From an uncultured Dorea sp. (GTDB taxonomy: Bacteria > Bacillota > Clostridia > Lachnospirales > Lachnospiraceae): a stretch of 55,422 bases of DNA. A program made the position numbers and the translations under genes. The stretch spans positions 22,489 to 77,910 of the forward strand of contig CAJTRE010000009.1 of the NCBI GenBank assembly GCA_910578495.1, written 5' to 3'. Under the pieces are notes generated by a model. That model saw only the letters and a list, made by a program, of their open reading frames with translations. It did not search any database and had not been told where the DNA came from. Position 1 is the first letter of the stretch; every line of letters begins with the position of its first letter. Shown here piece by piece: positions 44,187-53,377 of this stretch.

Positions 44187-44948
44187 TTACAACTCTTTCA
44201 TCTTCAGTAAAATCTTCTGGTAAAATTCCTCTCTGTCTCCATCGCTCTTCATATCGTCTTGAATCACTCCGTCCTTTAACAGTATCAAGCGGCTGCAATA
44301 ACTTGCCATCTTCGGATCGTGAGTTACCATAACGATAGTTTTTCCAAACTCCTGATTAATTCTCGTCATAATATCAATGACAATATCTCCCGACTTAGAA
44401 TCTAAGTTTCCTGTAGGCTCATCCGCCAGCAAAAGCTCCGGCTCATTGGCAAGTGCACGGCAGATTGCCACCCTCTGCTTCTCGCCGCCGGACAATTCAT
44501 AAGGTTTTTTCTCCATAAGCGGCGTAATCCCTAATTTATCGGCATATTTTTCTGATGCGTCTATACATTCATCGGCAGAAGCCTTATCCAGAATCTTTGG
44601 AAGCATAATGTTCTCCCGCACCGTCAGACTGTCCATCAGATAAAAGTCCTGAAACACGAAACCAATCTCTCTTCTTCGGATGTCTGCAAATTCGTCCTTC
44701 CACAGATCGTCCGTATCATTTCCTTTAAAATATAACTTGCCTCCTGTCGGACGGTCAATCATTCCAAGCACCCGAAGAAGGGTACTCTTTCCACAGCCGG
44801 AGCGTCCCATAATACCGACAAATTCCTGCTTTTTCACATCGAACTCTAAGCCCTTCAGTACCTCAATGACACGTTTCTTACTATCCTCTACCACAGTATA
44901 ATTACGAATCAATCCCTCTGTTTTAATTACTGCATGGCTATCTTCCAT
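44187..44948 (-). CDS. MacB/LolD-type ABC ATPase of the RiPP cluster
   Basis: The 253-aa ATPase has Walker A GRSGCGKST, signature LSGGEKQR, Walker B LLLADEPTGNLD and switch MVTHD. It follows its FtsX-like permease gene by 15 nt and precedes the ABC exporter by 7 nt. It probably energises a peptide-export or immunity transporter. Confidence 0.93.
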   Translation of the reverse strand: MEDSHAVIKTEGLIRNYTVVEDSKKRVIEVLKGLEFDVKKQEFVGIMGRSGCGKSTLLRVLGMIDRPTGGKLYFKGNDTDDLWKDEFADIRRREIGFVFQDFYLMDSLTVRENIMLPKILDKASADECIDASEKYADKLGITPLMEKKPYELSGGEKQRVAICRALANEPELLLADEPTGNLDSKSGDIVIDIMTRINQEFGKTIVMVTHDPKMASYCSRLILLKDGVIQDDMKSDGDREEFYQKILLKMKEL

Positions 44949-44963
44949 TCCTCTTCCTCCCTC

Positions 44964-47640
44964 TTATAGTTTCACTTTTTCTAATCGATTGACAATCTGT
45001 CTTTGCAGCATTTTCAAATTTACTAATTGAACGACAAAATACACACCCCAAAGTACAGCCCCATACTTCACATAATCCATCATATCTCCAAGATCATACA
45101 GCCGAAGTTTAAATACAATCCCTGTAAAAATCACAGATATAGCCATTGCCACGACAAGCGGGACCCATACCAATCTGGAAATTTCCATTTTCATCAGATT
45201 TATCCGCTCTTTTTCACTCATACCAAAAACTTCAAAAAATCGATAATCTTTCTCAAGTTCCTGCATATCCATTTTGATCTTAATACGCAATAAAAACAGT
45301 CCTACGACGGTCAGCATCAAAAGTATCATCCCATTTACCAGGGTTTCCATCCGGCGTTCCATCTGTCGCTGGTGCATAGCATCTTTACTTACGTATGCGC
45401 TTTTCACTAACGGATCAAAGTCCTCGTCAAAAGCATGTGCTTCCCGGAATCCCGCAAGAATTTCATCTGCACGAGACTGATAGCTTTCCGGCACATTCAC
45501 CAGCTTCAACTGAGTTGGCCATTCATGAATGGTCACATCCGGAATTGCCATATCTTCCGGCACATACTCTCCCGTCATCAGATTCGTTGTTTTCCAACAA
45601 TCCTTCACCTGCTCAAAATACTCGTCAGAAAAAACAATCAAGTTTTCGTATTTTCCTTGTCTATATGCCCCGATTAGGCTTTCCCGTTCTTCCCCGCTTA
45701 TGTTTCGCGGCGGATAAGTTTCCCGGCGGGTAAATATATTCTGACCATAAAGCGCCTGACCAATGTGGACGTAAGGCGTACTGGTCCACTGATACCAATC
45801 CAACGGCTTTGCCTTGGAAGATTCATCCTGCTGATACACCACATGAATATTCTTTCCTTGTCGATCCAGGTGTAAGGCCTCTGCCGGCTCTCCTTTTAAT
45901 TTCTTGAGCTGCCGGTATGTACTTTCAGAAATCCCGATATTTTGACCTTGCTGCTCTACAATCTCTCTAAACTGTTCTGGCCTTTCTGTATTATCCAATG
46001 TAGTTGCCCGAACCATAGGAACACTGACAATGTTCGCTTCGCATTCCGCCTCTAATTGCTGAAAATATGCTTCATCCTGACTGCACGCAAGATAAACATA
46101 ATCATACGGAAATAATTCTTTGGGATTTGCCGCGCTTTGCGCAGATACAAATTTCATTCCGAAAACCGACAATACAAAGACATTTAAAAACATCAAAAGT
46201 GAAATATACCTTGTAAGCGTCTGAAATCGGTATCGGATTCGATAATTCTTTACAAGCACCGGAATAAAGTTTTTCGTATACTTACTCATGCCGGCAACGG
46301 ACACCCCCCACGCACCTCTAAGCACATTCATAATGCAAAAAAGAAAACCACAGGACAGCAGCATACTTTCTGCCATACGCCTTTGCCGATAAAAGACCAG
46401 ACATACAATTGCCAATGCCACTGAGACAATTGTTGCCAGAACAGTATACTTTCCCGATACCTTCTCCCATTTTGATGTTTCATTCCGAGTATCTGTAGAC
46501 ATCGAACCTCCGCCGTATTCTTTAGAAAACATATAGGCAGAGACACAGACTGCAAACATGATACATAAGGTCCGAACATAAGGAACATAATTAACAAAGC
46601 CCACATTCTGATAATCCGGCATCCAGATTGCAAAACCCTGGCAAAGCAGCAGCAAAACAACCGTTCCTGCTATAAGGCCAGATAACACTGCCGTCACAAA
46701 ACAGCCCAACAGCTCCCCAAACCAAGAAGTATACAGCGCCCGGCTTCGAATCCCCAATGTCTGTATCATTCCTATACTGGCTTTCTTTCTTCTCTGATAA
46801 AATGAAAGCGTAAAGGCAATGAGAAAGAGCGCAATAAATACAATAACGATCAGAAAATCCCCCATGATCTCTGTAAGGCCAAGTCCCAGCATTCCGCCGT
46901 CTTCTCCATAATTTCCGGAAAACAGCCGGTAGACCCCCAGACCTACAAACAAAAATAAAGCAGACAGAAAAACAGACAAAAACAAAAAGGTCATATCCTT
47001 CCAGCGAAACCTCAAGTCCTTCCACCATATTCGATAATAGAGCTTTGAATAACGTCCCGGAAAATACAATCTCTTTCTGCGTTCTCTACGATATGCTTTT
47101 CTTTGTTCCCGTTCTTCCTGTGCCCGCAGCGCTGCTTCCTTCCAATCCTGTACGGCATACAGCACAACAATCAAGATCAGGCTTACAAAGATCATCAAAA
47201 GCGGATAAACATAGGTACTTCCTGTAAGTATATCCCGATTACTAATATAAGTTTCATCCCAAGACGCAGAGGTATTCGCCTGAATAACAAAAAAAACAGC
47301 TGACACTCAACACTGAAATAATGCCTGCTCCAAATCTGATATGGATTCTCTTTATAGCGCCAAGCAAAATAATAAGCGCTACCATCTGTGCAATCACCAC
47401 CATTATAACAACCAGTGTAAATTGAAACGCAAACACTCCCGTATTCCCGCCCAGCTGTATACATTTCGGAAACTCCTGTTTTACAAATTCCACCACACTG
47501 CCCCGGCGAAACATCGCATATAGAAAACTGAAACCATTGTATTTCTTCTGTGCCCCCTCAATCCAAGGAAAGAAAAAATATATTTGAATTGCTATTCCCA
47601 TAAGAATGACAACCATACGGCCTTTATCTACTTTCTTCAT
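44964..47640 (-). pseudogene. FtsX-type permease of the RiPP cluster, frameshifted
   Basis: Two frames belong to one permease of about 890 aa. The first 128 codons (from MKKVDKGRMVVILMGIAIQI at 47640, ending near 47254) hold the first helices. The second frame (44964-47306) holds the FtsX blocks, a long extracytoplasmic domain and the C-terminal helices. The frames join if the T8 run (47289-47296, minus strand) had seven Ts: VSCFF then VIQANTSASWDE. This could be a real mutation, phase variation or a sequencing slip. The start is uncertain; MEDKETN at 47661 is an alternative. Confidence 0.8.
47289..47296 (-). other. T8 homopolymer at the permease frameshift
   Basis: Losing one T restores a continuous reading frame across the FtsX-type permease. 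Confidence 0.75.
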
Positions 47641-47751
47641 ATTTGTCTCTTTATCCTCCATATGATAATTTATGGTAACAAGAGTGACATTGCCTCCTCT
47701 TGTTACCATACATAGTTCTTATACGAATGTCCAGCTTGCCACAAGATCTGC

Positions 47752-47859
47752 TACTGAATTTTGTTTCGTACTTTGGCAAACGGTAATACATGGACAGCCC
47801 CGCATAATCTGCATGTTCACTTTTGCATGACATACTTTTTTGCCCAACATCTTCTTCAT
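47752..47859 (-). CDS. Cys-rich RiPP precursor peptide
   Basis: The ORF of 35 codons begins MKKMLGKKVCHAKVNMQIM and has the core RGCPCITVCQS, with Cys at 10, 22, 24 and 28. GGAGTG lies 7 nt before the ATG. The gene sits directly after the acyl-carrier-like gene and before the transporter genes of a CcpM-type cluster, the expected place for a Cys-rich precursor of the CLI_3235/Clo7bot sort. The stop TAG comes early. One added base in AAACAAATT would continue as NSVADLVASWTFV-stop (to 47720), so the true peptide may be longer. Confidence 0.7.
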
Positions 47860-47924
47860 CCTATATCACTCCTTTCTTTTAAATTTTATATTTCAATTAA
47901 GAAATATAATTCTTGATACAAACG

Positions 47925-48200
47925 TTAGCTTTTGTCAGAATACTCTGCCTTGCTTTTTAACTGTACAATCATATCTCGGATTCTATTATATGTTTTAAAA
48001 CCTCCATTGATAATTTGATTTTCTGGTACTGTCACATTAAACTCTCTCTCAATATCAACGCAAACTAAAATCAATTCTCTTGGAGCAATCTTACAGTTAT
48101 TCCCCAGCAAAGCTTTATCCTTTAACTCTTCATTCTGACCAAAATCTATTCCTGTTCGAGATAAAAAAATATTGTTTAATATACTCTCAATACTACTCAT
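47925..48200 (-). CDS. acyl-carrier-related protein of the peptide maturation system
   Basis: The 91-aa helical protein has an acyl-carrier-like length and pattern (SIESILNNIFLSRTGIDFG, REFNVTVPENQIINGG). The usual DSL phosphopantetheine serine is absent: the equivalent region reads GGFKTYNRI. It matches the small acyl-carrier-related proteins (TIGR04069 type) that accompany CcpM radical SAM maturases. The start is MSSIE with GGGAG upstream; a longer frame to 48233 overlaps the preceding gene. Confidence 0.8.
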   Translation of the reverse strand: MSSIESILNNIFLSRTGIDFGQNEELKDKALLGNNCKIAPRELILVCVDIEREFNVTVPENQIINGGFKTYNRIRDMIVQLKSKAEYSDKS

Positions 48201-48210
48201 TTTTGCTCCC

Positions 48211-49275
48211 TTACATACTAATAACATCTGCATATTCTGATAATTTGTTAATAATTGATACAGTCAGTCTTTCATATTCCTTGTCACTATTTAACCCAAA
48301 AACGTCATTTTGCGAAAGACATCCCAGCAAATGATGAACCATGGATTTTTCTACTTCAATAGTAGAGACTCTTTTTAACATATCGGATTCTTTACTATCC
48401 ATAATTTGATTGGTGATATTATAAAAGTCTACTTCTTCGCCCATGGTTCTCTGGATTTCTTTTCCGATTTCCTCTAACATACCCTTTTTATATTCACCAT
48501 AAAATACATTTGCCACAACACAGTCAGGTCTGACTGTACGCGCCGCACCATATACGTCTATCCCAAAGTCTTCAATAATATCCATGCCCAAAGATACCGC
48601 ACCATTCATAATCCCCATAATAATCAAATCAGGATTCTCCTGAATTTCTATTTGTTTTATAAAATGATTCATCTTAATAAATCGTTCTGTATTACTAAGA
48701 CTATTGTTTTTTAACATAGAGAGAAAATAGCCATTTTCAAATAACAGCACCTCTGGTGCGTCACTAAATATTACGGTTTTATACTGTTCACTTGCAAATT
48801 CTTGTTGTAATTTCACCAAGTGTTCTGTCGAATTAATCTGTCTGGAAATTCCTACAACATAAACAACTGGAGCATCAATATCAAATATAAAATTATTTTT
48901 CTCATATTCTGGTACACGAACTTCCTGTTTCACCCACAGCTTTTCAGGAACTGTGTTTTTCAATATCTCCATCTCATGGCTTTCTAATTCTCTTGTACAT
49001 AATATTTTTTTATTATTTTTTACCGCACTTTTCACTTTGGGAAATATGTACTTTTCGAAATCAAGCTCAATTTCTGTTGGAAGAATCCATAAAATATCTG
49101 CTTCTGACAGCACCTGTTCAAACTGGATTTCTCTACAGACCCGTTCTCCATACTCCGTCTGTCTGCAATCCCCCTCTAACCCGATTGCTTTAACAGATAC
49201 CGGCAGCCCTTTTTCCATCATTTCAAATACCCAGTTGAACTGTTTTTGATAAGGATACATTAACATCTTCAGCAT
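48211..49275 (-). CDS. TIGR04066-like peptide maturation system protein
   Basis: The 354-aa soluble protein begins MLKMLMYPYQKQFNWVFEMM and has two Rossmann-like halves (IFDIDAPVVYVVGISRQINS, NPDLIIMGIMNGAVSLGMDI). It resembles the TIGR04066 family, found only beside Cys-rich peptide radical SAM maturases. Its reaction is unknown. It starts 2 nt after the maturase stop, so the two are translated together. Confidence 0.82.
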   Translation of the reverse strand: MLKMLMYPYQKQFNWVFEMMEKGLPVSVKAIGLEGDCRQTEYGERVCREIQFEQVLSEADILWILPTEIELDFEKYIFPKVKSAVKNNKKILCTRELESHEMEILKNTVPEKLWVKQEVRVPEYEKNNFIFDIDAPVVYVVGISRQINSTEHLVKLQQEFASEQYKTVIFSDAPEVLLFENGYFLSMLKNNSLSNTERFIKMNHFIKQIEIQENPDLIIMGIMNGAVSLGMDIIEDFGIDVYGAARTVRPDCVVANVFYGEYKKGMLEEIGKEIQRTMGEEVDFYNITNQIMDSKESDMLKRVSTIEVEKSMVHHLLGCLSQNDVFGLNSDKEYERLTVSIINKLSEYADVISM

Positions 49276-49277
49276 AT

Positions 49278-50708
49278 TTATTTCCTCTCACTTCTTTTTC
49301 TTACGCCATATTCAAAATCATATCCCAACTCACGAAGTACACAATAATCCCGAAACACATTCTCAACCTGACATCGCATCTTCTCACATTGGCTCAAAAT
49401 ACTTTCTTTAAATTCGCTTTGATCCACTTCTGCATAACGAATGCAAAAATTACAATATCTATATGCCCAACAGCTTTTACACTCCTCAGTAGTACATTGT
49501 TCAACATTCAAAATCTTTGCAGCCTTCTCTACATCAATTCCATGCTCTATATCACCCATCACTGCCATATCTGCTTTCTCACACACCTTTTCACAAGGAT
49601 AAAATATGCCGTCCACAGTCATAAAGATGGCTCGCTCTCCAGGTACGCACGGTCCACCGTGGTGCCATTTTTCCGGCAATTCTACATCGCCGCTTTGATG
49701 CTTTCCACCTCTTGTCCGCTGTATGTAATTAAATCCACTTCGTGCGATAATTGAAGTATTTTCTTCTCGTATCCATCCTAATTTTGACATCAACAATTTA
49801 AAATATTCGTAATTATATTCTCCAATAAATTCTTCTGTAGCCGACTTTTTCTCATTCTCCTTAACACCTAAATCACTGATTACATTTGCTGTAAACATAG
49901 AATCTTTAAAGACTTCTTCTCCATTAAAATAGTCTCCAACACAACTATACCCCTCTTCCGGATTCAATACCGTACTAAAAGATATATGTTCACTGAAAAA
50001 CTCCGGATATGTATCTTTAATATACTGTACATTCTTCATGACTAAATCATATGTCCCTTTTCCACTATTAGCAAAAACTCTATATTTATCATGAATCTCT
50101 TTTGGGCCATCAAAACTCACCATAATATCAAAACGATGTTCAACCAGATAAGCCACTTTCTTCTCATCCAGCAAAGTTCCATTTGTAGTCATCGAATATG
50201 CAACCGATCTTTCCGGCGCTTTCTTTTCGATATATTTTACACACATTTTTATTAATTCAAATTCCAGAAGGGGTTCTCCACCATAAAACGCAACTTCTAT
50301 CTTACTTCTATCATAGGAATGTTCCAATAGAAAGTCAATTCCTTTCTTAGCCATCTCAAAGGACATTCTCTTGTCACTATGCTCACGCGTATTATATTTT
50401 CCAGAATACACACAATAATCACATCGTAAGTTACAATTCTGTGTCACCTGCAATGTAATTGCTCTTAGCCGACTCTTATAAAAAGCATCCAAAAACTGTG
50501 TCATGGGGTGTTCTGTAAATTCTACATGTTTACTCTTTAAATATCCTTCTCTTTTTAATCTTATTATTTGCTCATTTTCCTCTACACTAAAATGACGCAG
50601 CAGATTGTATGTTTTTTCTGTAATTTTTAAAATAGCATCTGTATTAACATCGTATAGATAAAATCCCGTAGAGCATTTAAACAAGTGAATAAACGGCTTT
50701 GTACTCAT
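49278..50708 (-). CDS. ccpM: Cys-rich peptide radical SAM maturase (CcpM-like)
   Basis: The 476-aa enzyme has a radical SAM core with C92, C96 and C99 in TQNCNLRCDYCVYSG and a C-terminal SPASM/twitch region with many Cys (CVPGERAIFMT, YPCEKVCEKADMA, CTTEECKSCWAYRYCNFC) for auxiliary Fe-S clusters. Residues 1-75 form a leader-recognition-like domain. Such enzymes form thioether links from Cys in the precursor. The start is MSTKP, with AAGGGGT upstream; a nine-codon extension is possible. It is the first gene of the RiPP operon and has its own promoter. Confidence 0.9.
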   Translation of the reverse strand: MSTKPFIHLFKCSTGFYLYDVNTDAILKITEKTYNLLRHFSVEENEQIIRLKREGYLKSKHVEFTEHPMTQFLDAFYKSRLRAITLQVTQNCNLRCDYCVYSGKYNTREHSDKRMSFEMAKKGIDFLLEHSYDRSKIEVAFYGGEPLLEFELIKMCVKYIEKKAPERSVAYSMTTNGTLLDEKKVAYLVEHRFDIMVSFDGPKEIHDKYRVFANSGKGTYDLVMKNVQYIKDTYPEFFSEHISFSTVLNPEEGYSCVGDYFNGEEVFKDSMFTANVISDLGVKENEKKSATEEFIGEYNYEYFKLLMSKLGWIREENTSIIARSGFNYIQRTRGGKHQSGDVELPEKWHHGGPCVPGERAIFMTVDGIFYPCEKVCEKADMAVMGDIEHGIDVEKAAKILNVEQCTTEECKSCWAYRYCNFCIRYAEVDQSEFKESILSQCEKMRCQVENVFRDYCVLRELGYDFEYGVRKRSERK

Positions 50709-50761
50709 TTTCTTACCCCTTTTTAATATTATCAAATATAGTAATTTTCTGTTTTTATTTG

Positions 50762-50790
50762 ATTTTATATTTATAATTTAGAAAAATCAA
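50762..50790 (-). promoter_or_regulatory. promoter of the RiPP cluster
   Basis: On the minus strand TTGATT (50785-50790), a 17-nt spacer and TAAAAT (50762-50767) lie about 54 nt before the maturase start. Confidence 0.6.
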
Positions 50791-50815
50791 GTCACTGACC
50801 ATGAACAGTCATTAT

Positions 50816-50980
50816 TTAGGCCATGACTTTTTTCAAATAATATATAATCCCCCCATATCCATTCATAAAGCCTGGGTTTAACAACTCCTGAGGCAACAGC
50901 TTAAAATCAATTAAACCTTTCAGATATACCCTGTTCGGATTAATATTTTCTGCAGTAAAATCCCGCCTATCTTTAGTCTC
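50816..50980 (-). pseudogene. C-terminal remnant resembling a lanthionine synthetase
   Basis: A 54-codon frame without a start contains NPNRVYLKGLIDFKLLPQEL and LLNPGFMNGYGGIIYYLKKVMA-stop. The GFMNGYGGI pattern resembles the GxMxGxxGIG end of LanM/LanC-type cyclases. The remnant lies between the 223-aa cassette gene and the RiPP maturase. A short piece of the same 3' end recurs at 31013. The family call is tentative. Confidence 0.5.
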
Positions 50981-51023
50981 TCAATGATAGGGCTGCCCCT
51001 TTTATCCTGTATCTCCTGATTTT

Positions 51024-51695
51024 TCACATATAATATAACTTCTCCTTATAGAACGAAATATCAAAGATTTGTTCCTCCGGAAGACATTCCCTTGGAATAT
51101 CTACTGTTCCCATAGCACGATACACCATATAAGCTGCTACGATAAGAATTGCAATTCCTAAAACTGCCTGCCATGGTTTCTTGTTAAAAAGACCGTTTAA
51201 CAAATAATTAGCCAGGAATATAACAATGATATAAATTCCCACGAAAAACACTAGCTGATATAAGTTCTTCTTCTGATTTTTTAACTGATTTTTCATATCC
51301 TGTTCTTCTGGTTCATTACCGATCACTTCCACAGCCATTCCCTCTTCAAGAGGGTACGCAAAATAGTCTGCAATAAGAAGTCCATATCCTTCGTTCAATA
51401 CCACTACTGTTGTCTCATCTTGGAAAATAATCGATAGTTCACGAAAGTGTACGCCAATTTCTTCTCCCATTGCCCCTTTTTCTCGAACAACTTCCCATAC
51501 CCCTGTTATGCCATCACTATTTTCCCGCAAGCACCTGGCTGGAAAAGAAATTCCATTTAAACTCCGTTCCTCTGTTGGAGACAATACGGTCACTTCATTT
51601 CTCATCAGTTCCTGAATCCGAACAGAAACAACAGTGCAAAATAATAAAATTGCAAAAATCCAAAAACTAACATGCATTATTTTTTGTTTTTCCAT
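51024..51695 (-). CDS. membrane protein of the duplicated cassette (copy 2), function unknown
   Basis: The 223-aa paralogue of 26427-27086 has the same layout: one N-terminal helix (about 8-28), an extracytoplasmic domain (ITGVWEVVREKGAMGEEIGV) and two C-terminal helices. It starts 3 nt after the MalG-like gene stop, so it is tightly coupled to the transporter. Conservation in both copies argues that it is a functional part of the system. Confidence 0.75.
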   Translation of the reverse strand: MEKQKIMHVSFWIFAILLFCTVVSVRIQELMRNEVTVLSPTEERSLNGISFPARCLRENSDGITGVWEVVREKGAMGEEIGVHFRELSIIFQDETTVVVLNEGYGLLIADYFAYPLEEGMAVEVIGNEPEEQDMKNQLKNQKKNLYQLVFFVGIYIIVIFLANYLLNGLFNKKPWQAVLGIAILIVAAYMVYRAMGTVDIPRECLPEEQIFDISFYKEKLYYM

Positions 51696-51698
51696 ATA

Positions 51699-52529
51699 CT
51701 ACCTCCACACTGAATCTCCGATACCTTCCATCAGTTCTTTTCGGAAAGCAAGGAAAAGAAGCGTTACCGGAAGAAGGCTCAAAATTCCACAGACAAATTG
51801 AAGCGATACATTTGTGCCTGTCATTCCCGCGAGAAATACAGATAATGGATACCTCACTTCTTCCCGAATAAAAATCATCGGCTGCTCCACCATGTTCCAA
51901 CTGTCAATAAAACTAAGCACAAACAAGGTAACCACTCCCGTTTTCCCTGCCGGAATTAAAACCGAAAACAGCGTGCGAAAGCGTCCAGCTCCGTCTACGC
52001 TTGCCGCATCAATCCATTCTGTCGGCATGGTTCGAAAAATAAGGGTCATCCAAATAATGCCAAACGGTGCAAAAATCCCCGGAATAACTAAAGCTTTATA
52101 GCTGTCAATCATCTGCATTTTTTCAAGCACAATATAGTTTGGAAACAAAGTAACCTGTATTGGCAGAAGCATAAAAAGCGCCATGAGAGATAACCATAAT
52201 TTTTTCCCAATAAAGCGGTACTTTGCAAATGCCACACCCGCCATACAGCCAATAAGCGTCTGTCCAGTTGAAATAATAAGACACATTCCAAGGCTTCTCC
52301 AGAATTTCAACAAATAATCCGGCTCAGAGAATAAAATCTTATAATACGCCATGAGTGAAAATTTCTGTGGAAACAGGCCTAAAACTTCTCCATTATACAT
52401 ATACATCACTTCTTTTGGGTGGGCAAAGGAATTGATGACCATGTAGATAACAGGCGCAAGTACAAGCAAAGCTAGGAATAGCATCAGAACGAAAATCAAT
52501 TTACTGTAATGTTTATGTCTTTTTTTCAT
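51699..52529 (-). CDS. MalG-like ABC permease (copy 2)
   Basis: The 276-aa permease has six helices and the EAA-type loop in EWIDAASVDGAGRFRTLF. It corresponds to the second half of the fused copy 1 permease. It overlaps the MalF-like gene by 4 nt (ATGA). The type imports oligosaccharides or other solutes with a binding lipoprotein and a separate ATPase, which is not encoded here. Confidence 0.9.
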   Translation of the reverse strand: MKKRHKHYSKLIFVLMLFLALLVLAPVIYMVINSFAHPKEVMYMYNGEVLGLFPQKFSLMAYYKILFSEPDYLLKFWRSLGMCLIISTGQTLIGCMAGVAFAKYRFIGKKLWLSLMALFMLLPIQVTLFPNYIVLEKMQMIDSYKALVIPGIFAPFGIIWMTLIFRTMPTEWIDAASVDGAGRFRTLFSVLIPAGKTGVVTLFVLSFIDSWNMVEQPMIFIREEVRYPLSVFLAGMTGTNVSLQFVCGILSLLPVTLLFLAFRKELMEGIGDSVWR

Positions 52530-53377
52530 TTTGCCGCCCTCTTTCCCTGTCTATATAGAATCACTGCCAAGATGCCAATACAAGCAACAGCCAAAAACAT
52601 GATAACCGATGCCACGGAAATTCTCTGGTAATTCAAATTTTCAAAATTATTGTTCATGAAATGCTGCAACAAATATATACTATCATGAGGATGCGTACCG
52701 CCTATCAAAAACGCTTCTCGAAAACATTTAAACGAATTCATCATGGAAAGCAGAAAATTAAAACCTAATATCGGAAGCATCAACGGAAAAGTGATACTTT
52801 GAAAACACTTAAAATATCCCGCCCCATCCAGCTTTGCATTTTCATAATATTCTTTGGGAATCATCCGAAGTCCTGAGAAGAAGATCAAAATATGATACCC
52901 TGTATTTTTCCACAAAAATAAGATGACCATAATCCAAAAGGCCCACTCAGAATTTACCCAATCTGTGTTTCCCTCAAAGAATATTCTGTTTAACATTCCA
53001 TTTTTTTCAAAAAACAGACGCACAACCATAACAATAGAAGCAACCGGAAGCATGAGGGGATATAGAAATGACAACCTAAAAAAACGTTCTCCTCGAAATG
53101 GAATTTGAAGCAACAATGCCAGGAAAAAGGACAGTGCAAGTACCGCAGGTATTCCTGTCATGAGGAAGCGCAGCGTATTCCTTACCGCCAGCAAAAACAA
53201 ATCGTTTCCTAGTACATTTTTATAATTTTCAAGTCCGACAAATTCTCTTGCTCCGATTCCAAAAGAAAACGAATACCAAATCGTAATCAAAAACGGAATA
53301 AAGTAAAATATTAAAAATCCAAGGAGTGCGGGCAGTACAAGAGGCAGCCCGCTGTTTTTCTTACTTCTCATACACAT
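52526..53377 (-). CDS. MalF-like ABC permease (copy 2)
   Basis: The 283-aa permease has six helices, beginning SGLPLVLPALLGFLIFYFIP and with loop EYYENAKLDGAGYFKCFQ. It pairs with the MalG-like protein. It ends RQGKRAAK-stop, in contrast to the read-through in copy 1. It overlaps the binding-protein stop by one base. Confidence 0.9.
   Translation of the reverse strand: MCMRSKKNSGLPLVLPALLGFLIFYFIPFLITIWYSFSFGIGAREFVGLENYKNVLGNDLFLLAVRNTLRFLMTGIPAVLALSFFLALLLQIPFRGERFFRLSFLYPLMLPVASIVMVVRLFFEKNGMLNRIFFEGNTDWVNSEWAFWIMVILFLWKNTGYHILIFFSGLRMIPKEYYENAKLDGAGYFKCFQSITFPLMLPILGFNFLLSMMNSFKCFREAFLIGGTHPHDSIYLLQHFMNNNFENLNYQRISVASVIMFLAVACIGILAVILYRQGKRAAK

Noticed and set aside
47651..47833. 60-codon Cys-containing frame overlapping the RiPP precursor
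   Set aside because: It is in another frame over the precursor gene, has no ribosome binding site and runs into the permease 5' region.
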